Source: an uncultured Pelagibacteraceae bacterium
Lineage (GTDB): Bacteria > Pseudomonadota > Alphaproteobacteria > Pelagibacterales > Pelagibacteraceae
Assembly: GCA_902634885.1 (NCBI GenBank)
Contig: CACPLR010000011.1
Location: 1-34,655, forward strand
Direction: 5' to 3'
Length of the DNA: 34,655 nucleotides
The translations under genes and the position numbers were made by a program. Shown piece by piece: positions 28,701-34,655 of this stretch; the first letter of the stretch is position 1, and the number at the start of each line of letters is the position of its first letter. Below the pieces are notes generated by a model. It was not told the DNA's origin. It made no database searches and saw only the letters and a program-made list of their open reading frames with translations.

Positions 28701-30233
28701 ATGATTGTAGTATTGTTCTGCAATTGTTGCCCAGGTATTTGCATCAGTACCACCACCTGGTCTGACACTTTTAATATAATTGTTAATTTTATTAGCACCG
28801 TTTCTATCCACTTTAACTTTTAAACAATTTTGACCGTCACAAGGATCTGCTTGATCTCTCGCTGTATCCCATTTTGTATAACCTAAGCCACCCGCAGAAG
28901 GTTTCCAGCACCAATAATTATATCTTGCTAACCAGTGACTTGCTGTCAACCAACTTGGGTTTCCAATATAAGATCTGCATCTTTTATAACTATTATGACG
29001 TTTATAGTAACTGTACCATATTGTGTTACTTGCATCATGAGACCAGTATCCAAATCCAAAATTAACTGAAGAGACTAAACTACTGTCTGTTACTAAAGAT
29101 TGAATGGCTTGATGAGCACCTGACATTCTTGATTGTGCTGCTCTATACCCTGAACGCCCATGATAATTCAAATCAAGGTCAAATGTTTGTATTGAGAAAT
29201 TATTAGTTTCTGCAACAAATATTCTGTTTAAAGAAGGATCAATTGTAATATCTCTTGGGAAGTTGAAGCGGATAGCTGATTTCGAAGTTGGATTATAATT
29301 GCCACCAAGTCGTCCATATCTACCCACTCTTTCCTGTGTAAAACTAACATTAGTACCACTACTTGAGTTTAAAGTAACTTTATGAAGTGCGTGGTTTGAG
29401 GATGAAGTGAAATAAATTATATTTTCGTTTGTAGGATGGCTTGCTATTGCAGTCGAATTTCTTATATCAAAGAAATATGCACTTTGAAAAAATTTGCTAT
29501 TATTTGGACAATTCATTCCACTTCTAGAGAATTTCTTTATATAATAAGATCTTGCAAAAACTAAATTACCAGATGCATCAACTGTAAATCTTACACCGTT
29601 ACCATATCCAGAGTTATGAATATCATTTCGTAGTTCACCGCTAGTTGAACATTCTTTTTTAGCACCAGTAGCAGAGTCGTATAAAAAAATTTCTCTTGAA
29701 TGCTTGTCAATAACAATTATCACATCGTTGTGTTTTTTTATTGTTAATCTAGAGTTTCTATGAAAACCACCTTTAATTTGAGTAAGTACACCTGATGAAG
29801 TATTTACTCTACAAAGAGTACCATTACTTCTATGAGTTCGTTTTCCTGAAAAATATATATGACCGTCATGATGAAGGATACTGGTATTTCCATAATTTGT
29901 AGAACAATTATTATTTCTTACACTATAAGTTACTCTTTTTTGAACGATGGCAGTTCTAGCGTTACTTCCGTGATCAACTCCCACTAATTGATTATTATTA
30001 TTTGAAATATAGTTTCCAGTATTTTCGATCAACGCAATTGACTGAGGTCTTCCTATATTTGCACCGGTATAAGATGAAATACTCATACTACCAGACTTGT
30101 CTAATAAAATTAAAACATTAGCAGGAACATCTGCTACTCCTGAACCAGGTGGTAAAGCTTTTGAATAAGAATTAGAAATTACAAAAGGAAAAATTAAAAA
30201 AATAGAGACTAATAATATTGAAATTTTTTTCAT
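25794..30233 (-). CDS. pilY1: PilY1-like type IV pilus tip/biogenesis protein with VWA domain
   Basis: Large secreted protein of 1479 residues. A signal peptide (about 1-25) is followed by a VWA metal-site motif, LLDKSGSM (Asp45, Ser47, Ser49). The other VWA elements come much later: GGGTD (493-497, Thr496), VIGDGD (530-535) and TVAYGGG (558-564). Residues about 60-360 between them look like an inserted repeat domain; one repeat, FNFPRDITIDPSLNRIFVAE, is NHL-like. The C-terminal PilY1 beta-propeller is marked by YVGGNDGMLHSIDSKTG (about 845-870). PilY1 proteins cap the minor pilin complex and control pilus extension and adhesion. It is the last gene of the minor pilin operon, next to a small secreted protein. 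Confidence 0.88.
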   Translation of the reverse strand: MKKISILLVSIFLIFPFVISNSYSKALPPGSGVADVPANVLILLDKSGSMSISSYTGANIGRPQSIALIENTGNYISNNNNQLVGVDHGSNARTAIVQKRVTYSVRNNNCSTNYGNTSILHHDGHIYFSGKRTHRSNGTLCRVNTSSGVLTQIKGGFHRNSRLTIKKHNDVIIVIDKHSREIFLYDSATGAKKECSTSGELRNDIHNSGYGNGVRFTVDASGNLVFARSYYIKKFSRSGMNCPNNSKFFQSAYFFDIRNSTAIASHPTNENIIYFTSSSNHALHKVTLNSSSGTNVSFTQERVGRYGRLGGNYNPTSKSAIRFNFPRDITIDPSLNRIFVAETNNFSIQTFDLDLNYHGRSGYRAAQSRMSGAHQAIQSLVTDSSLVSSVNFGFGYWSHDASNTIWYSYYKRHNSYKRCRSYIGNPSWLTASHWLARYNYWCWKPSAGGLGYTKWDTARDQADPCDGQNCLKVKVDRNGANKINNYIKSVRPGGGTDANTWATIAEQYYNHKSESPIDKNSPCQGSYVIVIGDGDWYNQAAAITKTKNLLKKKIKTFTVAYGGGISPGGIRAFNAIAKAGGTDRVIKADTTDQLKAQLGAAIRSVIADKLAFTAPAITATIEEGGSLFQAQFKYKQNEEWQGSLTRTAISKEGVVDEKDPSNWNASDVIPSPGSRKIWGVIPGADYKTDYNNYTEANSLLIQSQLGLFGNEVGDYHRDTPKVAGVTGNTRCSAKGDSVATIADGNDDDVKGLISFSRGQDYFDYDGDCLLNEIRTGPPTVDKNGKIITKGRKRYLGDIFHSEMVIVGAPSAETSFSSSNQEAYWRSINNYDAWAKSLRTREERIYVGGNDGMLHSIDSKTGIEKWAFIPPFIMPKIPLMVNENLNNELAKQKGGTNAIYGVDGSPVVHDMFFKSPLGSGKQWHTILMVPYGRGGNGFSVLDITKPDKPLHLYSVYNDHIKNTVHVMNHLGTHSEYEYIDDTYSIIDMEESITVQDNYNNNNSIDDECKADTTTSCYESKTWTFPVVGVQKSDLIISINNKIEKNFTVNIASSGKTEITLPDQLFFQANGDKAQSQDTLIIKLTRAATQSLSQNLPAEYNYRELGETWSAPRIFRLPNTGAGDTNILDDIYVAVMGGGYGGRNDGVGSALFVINLEDTITPGKVEKVIEVLDDKNIDIVNSIPGSPVVITSDTARGIKFTGALVYTNDFEGKITKFNLTNMKVDAAGSAIKLYDQSTILSIEASKENGRYQYHSMDAGIGKTSKNLWLFSGTGDYERLTFKDTKLDNIMFGFRDKFYPKFHSPQRSTTILHGLEKCMDTTDDTTGVKCPLTTKAVSRKARATKDHGWFIKLPSSQKITAEPTLSNGLVYFPIFEPSVSKNRCSLGLALICAVDDECGTNVSKQLNENKSLKSQTVDGEVFTGKTCKAVGKGVLSRLVVFANKLFANIAGKSEQEKTDLVVIDTGESDIDSFRNSWRDVNF

Positions 30234-30779
30234 CTAACTTTCATCTGGGTCTTCGCCCATCTCCATCAAACTTTTATGTCGACTAAGCTGATCCCAGTAC
30301 TTATCATTTGAAATATAGATTTCCTCTTCCCAAACATCTTTGTTAAGAGCTCTTTGGTATACAATATATTTATTTGCTCTTTCCCATATAATAAAATTAT
30401 TAAAATTTTGGGGATTGCTACCAGTATCAAAATCACCATAAATTCTTTTTGCATAATTCATTAATTTTAAACTATCAGTTGCTGAATTATCTATTGTGTT
30501 ATCGACATAAAATCTGATTGCCATCAATTTTTTTTCTAAAAAAATATGCTTAATTATGAATTGATCGTTAAAGTTATCACTTGAACATATATCTGGTGCA
30601 AAAATATCAACTTCAGCATATCCTGTTTCATTTTCTGGAAATTCACCAAATTCTTTTTCGTCAGATTTTTTATATTCTTCACCAAGATCCATAATAAATT
30701 TACACTTGGCTTCTACGTAAGAAAAATTTAATAAGATTAACAGTATTGGTAAAATGAACTTTAAGAGTAATTTATTCAT
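30234..30779 (-). CDS. Small secreted protein of unknown function, between PilX- and PilY1-like genes
   Basis: Not recognised. The 181-residue product has a clear signal peptide (about 1-24, ending VEA) and then an acidic, soluble mature part with two cysteines (26 and 65) that could form one disulfide. There are no membrane helices and no prepilin motif. Its stop TAG is directly followed by the pilY1 ATG, so the two are almost certainly translated together, and a good -10 element lies upstream. The context suggests a periplasmic partner or chaperone of PilY1, but that is inference from position only. Confidence 0.75.
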   Translation of the reverse strand: MNKLLLKFILPILLILLNFSYVEAKCKFIMDLGEEYKKSDEKEFGEFPENETGYAEVDIFAPDICSSDNFNDQFIIKHIFLEKKLMAIRFYVDNTIDNSATDSLKLMNYAKRIYGDFDTGSNPQNFNNFIIWERANKYIVYQRALNKDVWEEEIYISNDKYWDQLSRHKSLMEMGEDPDES

Positions 30780-30820
30780 TATAATTATTTTAAATCAATC
30801 ATATTAAATTAAAAAGCGTC

Positions 30821-30826
30821 ATTATA
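30821..30826 (-). promoter_or_regulatory. Candidate -10 element before the secreted-protein/pilY1 pair
   Basis: A perfect TATAAT on the minus strand lies in the 98-base gap upstream of the ATG at 30779. The best -35 (GGGTCA, 18 bases upstream) is poor. If used, it would let the small secreted protein and PilY1 be transcribed apart from the minor pilins, with a leader of about 35 bases. Confidence 0.4.
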
Positions 30827-30877
30827 GTCTGGAGGTCACCATTTTGACCCAATTTAACATATTTCGCAAAATACTAA

Positions 30878-31564
30878 TTATTTAGGTAGAACAATCGTAC
30901 TTTCTAAAGCAACTATTATCTTACCACTATCGAAGTTACCACAACCATAAACTCTATAAGCCATCCCATCTGAACTTGCATCTGTTGCATCTTTTTTGAT
31001 ACTTGTCCCTGAACCTTTAAATGGAGCTGCTCCAACTCTGGTCATAAAATATTCATATTTGAATTTTTGCATCCTTTTCTTTTCACGATTACTATCACCA
31101 GATTGAACAATTCCTGAGGTAAGAAAATCATAATAACTTTTACTTTCGTGTACATCAACATTTGCAGTGCTAGTTGGATCATCAGGATCTGGGCCCCTTA
31201 AAACTTTGAAAGTTGATCTGTCAATATCTACATAACTATTAAAACATGATCTGATTGCACTCGGTGCCACTGGTGGAGTTCCTGTTGCAAATAAACTTGT
31301 TGAATTTCCTACCAATTGTCTTTTAGAAGAATCTCTTTGACCGTTTGCTTTGTAGGGTCCCAAGTATTGATTAATAATATATTTTTCTCCCTCTAACAAA
31401 GCGGTTTCTGCAACATAAAAAGTCTGCTGATACTCATCACTTAAATTATTACTTTGGTGGTCACTTGCAGAAATTACAATTAAAGCTCCACCCATTAAAG
31501 ACATTGCCATTAATAAAACTAATGAAAGAACTAACGCAAAACCTTTTTCTTTTTTGTTTGTCAT
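30878..31564 (-). CDS. pilX: PilX-like minor pilin
   Basis: A 228-residue type IV minor pilin. The leader ends KEKG (cleavage after Gly8) and is followed by the hydrophobic helix FALVLSLVLLMAMSLMGGAL. The usual Glu at mature position 5 is absent, as is common in PilX proteins, while the conserved YVAETALLEGE pattern after the helix is present. It would join PilV, PilW and PilY1 in the tip complex that primes pilus assembly. The ATG overlaps the pilW stop (ATGA). Confidence 0.82.
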   Translation of the reverse strand: MTNKKEKGFALVLSLVLLMAMSLMGGALIVISASDHQSNNLSDEYQQTFYVAETALLEGEKYIINQYLGPYKANGQRDSSKRQLVGNSTSLFATGTPPVAPSAIRSCFNSYVDIDRSTFKVLRGPDPDDPTSTANVDVHESKSYYDFLTSGIVQSGDSNREKKRMQKFKYEYFMTRVGAAPFKGSGTSIKKDATDASSDGMAYRVYGCGNFDSGKIIVALESTIVLPK

Positions 31565-32439
31565 TGTTCAATCCCAACATTTCTTGCGTTAGCGGTAACT
31601 GTAATTATATCTCTTAAATATCTATCCTCTTCTGATATGTCTCGCCCAGATGTTAAGGAGATAATCTTTCGAATAACTCCTGACCTTTTATCATCTCTAT
31701 AAAAAGGTCTAGTTGATCTAACAATTAATCCAATATCAACTGTTCTAACATCGTATTCCTTACCAGAACTTGGTACAACTTGTGCATTTGTATACTTACC
31801 ACTGCTATCTGCATCAATTCTTTTTCCATTTTCATCTAAAGGAACAAAAACCATATCTTGGACAAAATCTAAAACTTCCTCTCTGTCAAAAAGAGTGTCA
31901 TCTGTTGAAAGTGCACTAAATTTGGAACCATCCCATTTTTCTCTAGCTTTCAAAACTTTAAAACCTTTTATTTCTTTATCTGTAAATGGATCAATTTTTG
32001 CAGATGCCTCACACCAATATTTAATTTTATATCTTGTATAAGTATATTTTTTGTCCTCGTCAGCATCACTGTCATAATCAACACTTCCGTAAACAATTTC
32101 TAAAGTATCACATCCGACCTCTTCAAATTCTTTTGGAACTTTTGTTCCCGCATCACCAAAACCCTTTCGTTTAGTAATCTTAATTGGTACATGAGATTCG
32201 TGAGCAGCAATATTGTCATTGAAATACTTATACCCAGCCATTCTAACTTCTCTTAAAATTTGACCAACAAGATCTCGACCTGCTTGTGAAATTTTTGCTC
32301 TATCAGTTACTTGTCTATAAGTACTATTCACAACTGAATAAGATGTAAACATAGCAGCCATCATCAAGCTAGATATTACAATTGCAATTAAAATTTCTAT
32401 TAAAGTAAGACCAGAAATTTTACTAAATTTCTTTTTCAT
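31561..32439 (-). CDS. pilW: PilW-like minor pilin
   Basis: A 292-residue type IV minor pilin. The leader MKKKFSKISG is cleaved after Gly10, followed by LTLIEILIAIVISSLMMAAM with Glu at mature position 5. The large globular part contains QAGRDLVGQILREVRMAGY, typical of PilW/GspJ-like proteins. Its length is in the PilW range. It starts with a one-base overlap on the preceding stop (TAATG) and ends overlapping pilX. Assignment is based on the prepilin motif, size and gene order. Confidence 0.82.
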   Translation of the reverse strand: MKKKFSKISGLTLIEILIAIVISSLMMAAMFTSYSVVNSTYRQVTDRAKISQAGRDLVGQILREVRMAGYKYFNDNIAAHESHVPIKITKRKGFGDAGTKVPKEFEEVGCDTLEIVYGSVDYDSDADEDKKYTYTRYKIKYWCEASAKIDPFTDKEIKGFKVLKAREKWDGSKFSALSTDDTLFDREEVLDFVQDMVFVPLDENGKRIDADSSGKYTNAQVVPSSGKEYDVRTVDIGLIVRSTRPFYRDDKRSGVIRKIISLTSGRDISEEDRYLRDIITVTANARNVGIEQ

Positions 32440-32981
32440 TATTTTACTTGGAAATATAAATATTTTGTCTTATTGCCACTATTCATATTAATTTCCATTC
32501 TTCCCACATAAACTTTGTCGTATGCTGTAGGATTACTTACTGGGCAACCCGTTTTGCACATTAGATGCATAGTTAATACTTTTTTATCTTTTGCTCCATC
32601 AATGCATTTCAAAACGCCTTTTGATACTTTTGCATTCCATTTATTCCTTATATTATCTTCTGCAATGTTTGCAGATGGATTTGAATTAGATCCATCTGTA
32701 CAAGTTTCAACTTTCCATTGATTGTCTTTTAATGCGTCCATGAAGGTTTTTGAGGCCTTTTCCTGTTTTTTATAAGCAAAAATATCCTCAGCAATTGTTC
32801 CTACAATATAGTTTGCCTTTGTTCTTTCGCCAGAAACATCAATAGATCTTACCGAGTACTGAACCATTTGAAATACAGCCACAAAACCAATACCAATTAT
32901 TGCTGTTGCAACAATAGCCTCCAACAAAGTTATACCCTTTTCTGAGTCTCTGTTTCTGTATTTATTGGTTAATATAGTCAT
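32439..32981 (-). CDS. pilV: PilV-like minor pilin
   Basis: A 180-residue minor pilin. The leader of 16 residues ends DSEKG and is followed by ITLLEAIVATAIIGIGFVAV with Glu at mature position 5, the pattern of PilV/GspI proteins. Four cysteines in the globular part could form disulfides. The gene overlaps the upstream FimT-type gene by 20 bases and the pilW start by one base. Confidence 0.8.
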   Translation of the reverse strand: MTILTNKYRNRDSEKGITLLEAIVATAIIGIGFVAVFQMVQYSVRSIDVSGERTKANYIVGTIAEDIFAYKKQEKASKTFMDALKDNQWKVETCTDGSNSNPSANIAEDNIRNKWNAKVSKGVLKCIDGAKDKKVLTMHLMCKTGCPVSNPTAYDKVYVGRMEINMNSGNKTKYLYFQVK

Positions 32982-33627
32982 TTTTTTCGTAAGAATATTT
33001 GTATTTATTTATTATACCAAATCTTGAATATTTTACTAAATATACAGGATAGTCTCCCTCCTTACCTTTTGGTTCGAATTTTTTCGATACAGGATTACAT
33101 GTTGTTACTCTTTTATAGCAAATTACAATTAAATTATTTGTTAATGATACTTTGTCTAAAGTACTATTATATTGACTCTCTGCGCTTCCAAATTGTTTAA
33201 AGTACTTACCACCTTTTGAAAAACAAATCGCTGCATTTTTTACTAAATGATAGACATACACATCTTCATCCAATGATAATGATGTTATGGTATCAGAGCC
33301 ATCCATGTCTGTACTGACACAAGTTGGTTTTTTGTTAGCATTGAGTTTATTAGAGAGAGTAGTAGCGTCGATACCTTTCACGGTGATCAACTTATCCGTT
33401 TCAAATTCTACTCTAACATATGGATATGATCCTCTTTCAACTTGAGTACTTGCTACACTTAAGATTGAGGCAACTTTTTCAGCTTGAGTTCTAACTAGTC
33501 TTTCTATACTCCATTTTTCAAATTGTGGTAAACCCATTCCTGCAACTACTCCTATAATTGCAATTATCACTAATAATTCTAAGAGAGTAAAACCTTTAAT
33601 GTTCTGCTTTTGCTGCACTAGTGTCAA
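32962..33627 (-). CDS. FimT/GspH-type pseudopilin
   Basis: A 221-residue pseudopilin. The leader ends QNIKG (Gly12) before FTLLELLVIIAIIGVVAGMG, with Glu at mature position 5. GLPQFEKW after the helix and the following region fit the FimT/FimU/GspH group, which sits at this place in many minor pilin operons. No ATG is available. TTG at 33627 has AGGA four bases upstream, whereas GTG at 33618 would shorten the leader by three residues but is poorly spaced. The start lies inside the end of pilT, a 32-base overlap. Confidence 0.8.
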   Translation of the reverse strand: MTLVQQKQNIKGFTLLELLVIIAIIGVVAGMGLPQFEKWSIERLVRTQAEKVASILSVASTQVERGSYPYVRVEFETDKLITVKGIDATTLSNKLNANKKPTCVSTDMDGSDTITSLSLDEDVYVYHLVKNAAICFSKGGKYFKQFGSAESQYNSTLDKVSLTNNLIVICYKRVTTCNPVSKKFEPKGKEGDYPVYLVKYSRFGIINKYKYSYEKNDYINQ

Positions 33628-34612
33628 TTTTTCCTGATGTTACAAGATCCTGAATAGATTTCTCCATGGTAATCATTCCATCTCTAACTGCTGTTTGCAT
33701 CACACTTGGAATTTGATGTATCTTTGCCTCACGAATTAAATTCTGAACTGGAGGAGTGCACTTCATAATTTCAAAAGCGCCACATCTACCTTGTCCATCT
33801 TTTGTTTTAAATAATCTTTGTGTAACTACCATTTTAAGTGAAGTAGAAATTTGTGCTCTAATTTGTGCTTGTTGTTCTGGAGGAAATACGTCGATAATTC
33901 TATTTATGGTGCTTGGTGCTCCACTTGTATGTAAAGTTCCAAATACTAAGTGACCCGTTTCAGCTGCGGTTAGTGCTAAACTTACAGTCTCGAGATCTCT
34001 CATCTCTCCCACTAAAATTACATCAGGGTCTTCTCTAAGAGCTGCTTTTAAAGCTGCAGCAAACGACTGAGTTTGTTTTCCAACCTCTCTGTGTGAAACA
34101 ATACTTTTTTGGTCTTTATGAATAAATTCAACCGGATCTTCAACTGTAATTATATTCGCTGTCCTTTGTTTATTTATCTCATTTACTATAGCAGCTAGAG
34201 TTGTTGACTTACCAGATCCAGTCGGGCCAGTTACCAAAACTAATCCTTTGTGATAGTCAATAACATCATAAAGTGCTGGTGGTAAACTGAATTGATCCAT
34301 ATCTGGAATTTTACTCTCAACTCTCCTGCAAACACATGCAGGACCATTAATCGTTTTATAAAAGTTTGCCCTAAACCTTAAACCACCTAATGTGATAGCA
34401 GTATCAAGCTCATGCGTTGTTTCAAATTTTTCTAATTCGCCTTCATTACAATTCATTGATAATAGATCTTTTAGATCTTGAGGAGTAACTGGCGTTTCTT
34501 GCACCATAATAATTTCACCAGTTTGTCTGTAAGCTAAAGGTGATCCTGCTCTGATATGAAAATCTGATATTTTTTTATTATTTTTGGCAAGGTCTTCTAA
34601 TTTATCAAACAT
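33596..34612 (-). CDS. pilT: PilT-type pilus retraction ATPase
   Basis: Hexameric cytoplasmic ATPase that depolymerises type IV pili. The N-terminal domain contains DFHIRAGSPLAYRQTGE. The RecA-like domain has Walker A GPTGSGKST (129-137), an Asp box TVEDPVEF, Walker B DPDVILVGEMRD (195-206) with Glu203, and a His box TGHLVFGTLHT. The C-terminal NLIREAKIHQI helix corresponds to the AIRNLIRE motif needed for retraction. Length 338 is normal. It heads the minor pilin operon. A TATAGT about 12 bases before the ATG (34629-34624) could be its -10, with no convincing -35. Confidence 0.94.
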   Translation of the reverse strand: MFDKLEDLAKNNKKISDFHIRAGSPLAYRQTGEIIMVQETPVTPQDLKDLLSMNCNEGELEKFETTHELDTAITLGGLRFRANFYKTINGPACVCRRVESKIPDMDQFSLPPALYDVIDYHKGLVLVTGPTGSGKSTTLAAIVNEINKQRTANIITVEDPVEFIHKDQKSIVSHREVGKQTQSFAAALKAALREDPDVILVGEMRDLETVSLALTAAETGHLVFGTLHTSGAPSTINRIIDVFPPEQQAQIRAQISTSLKMVVTQRLFKTKDGQGRCGAFEIMKCTPPVQNLIREAKIHQIPSVMQTAVRDGMITMEKSIQDLVTSGKIDTSAAKAEH

Positions 34613-34655
34613 AGATAATTGATACTATAAAATCTATCAATCTTACATAAAATTT

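Noticed and set aside
30266..30454. A second minus-strand frame of 62 codons inside the small secreted protein gene
   Set aside because: It is in another frame of a gene with a clear signal peptide and tight spacing to pilY1, and has no features of its own.

Overview
This window looks like a piece of a streamlined, AT-rich alphaproteobacterial chromosome, most probably SAR11/Pelagibacterales. The reasons are the very low GC content, the almost complete absence of intergenic DNA, a circularly permuted two-piece tmRNA, thymidylate synthesis by ThyX, an hflK-hflC-DUF2065-degP-miaA gene order, and type IV pilus genes in an otherwise minimal gene set. The lineage is inferred from gene content and style, not from a database match. 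I see no insertion sequence, prophage, CRISPR array or obviously foreign segment. The longest stretch without a protein gene (1-383) is filled by RNA genes.

Layout. 1-383: the 3' part of a tRNA-Leu(GAG) on the plus strand converges with a permuted ssrA (tmRNA) on the minus strand, whose tag reads ANESYALAA. 384-2136: thyX (+) converges with and overlaps an Mrp/ApbC-type ATPase gene (-). 2189-6656: hflK, hflC, a DUF2065 gene, degP and miaA form a tight plus-strand operon for membrane protein quality control, periplasmic proteolysis and tRNA modification. 6710-11730: ilvB, ilvN, ilvC and leuA make branched-chain amino acid precursors; leuA seems to have its own promoter after a weak terminator. 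11735-17217: mreB, mreC, mreD, mrdA (PBP2) and mrdB (RodA), the rod-shape elongasome, start 4 bases after leuA. 17257-19111: a BASS-type transporter overlaps a gene for a protein with two winged-helix domains. 19108-20403 (-): a GAF plus SpoIIE/PP2C phosphatase.

20577-25797 (+): prepilin peptidase, a MoxR AAA+ ATPase, a DUF58 protein, a TgpA-like membrane transglutaminase and an AsmA-like protein, nearly gapless. 34612-25794 (-, transcribed leftward): pilT, a FimT/GspH-type pseudopilin, PilV-, PilW- and PilX-like minor pilins, a small secreted protein of unknown function, and a 1479-residue PilY1-like protein. The two blocks end on the same TTAA.

The most interesting part is 20.5-34.6 kb. 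The prepilin peptidase that should process the minor pilins is in the same apparent transcript as a MoxR/DUF58/transglutaminase module. MoxR ATPases are often linked to von Willebrand A (VWA) proteins, and the converging operon encodes a VWA protein, PilY1, whose VWA domain appears to be split by an NHL/propeller-like insertion of about 300 residues. A MoxR-assisted maturation system for a pilus tip protein is a testable hypothesis, not a demonstrated function. Other points: an Mrp protein lacking its CxxC motif, an internally duplicated regulator-like protein, an inverted repeat at the hflK promoter, and convergent genes that share one palindromic stop.
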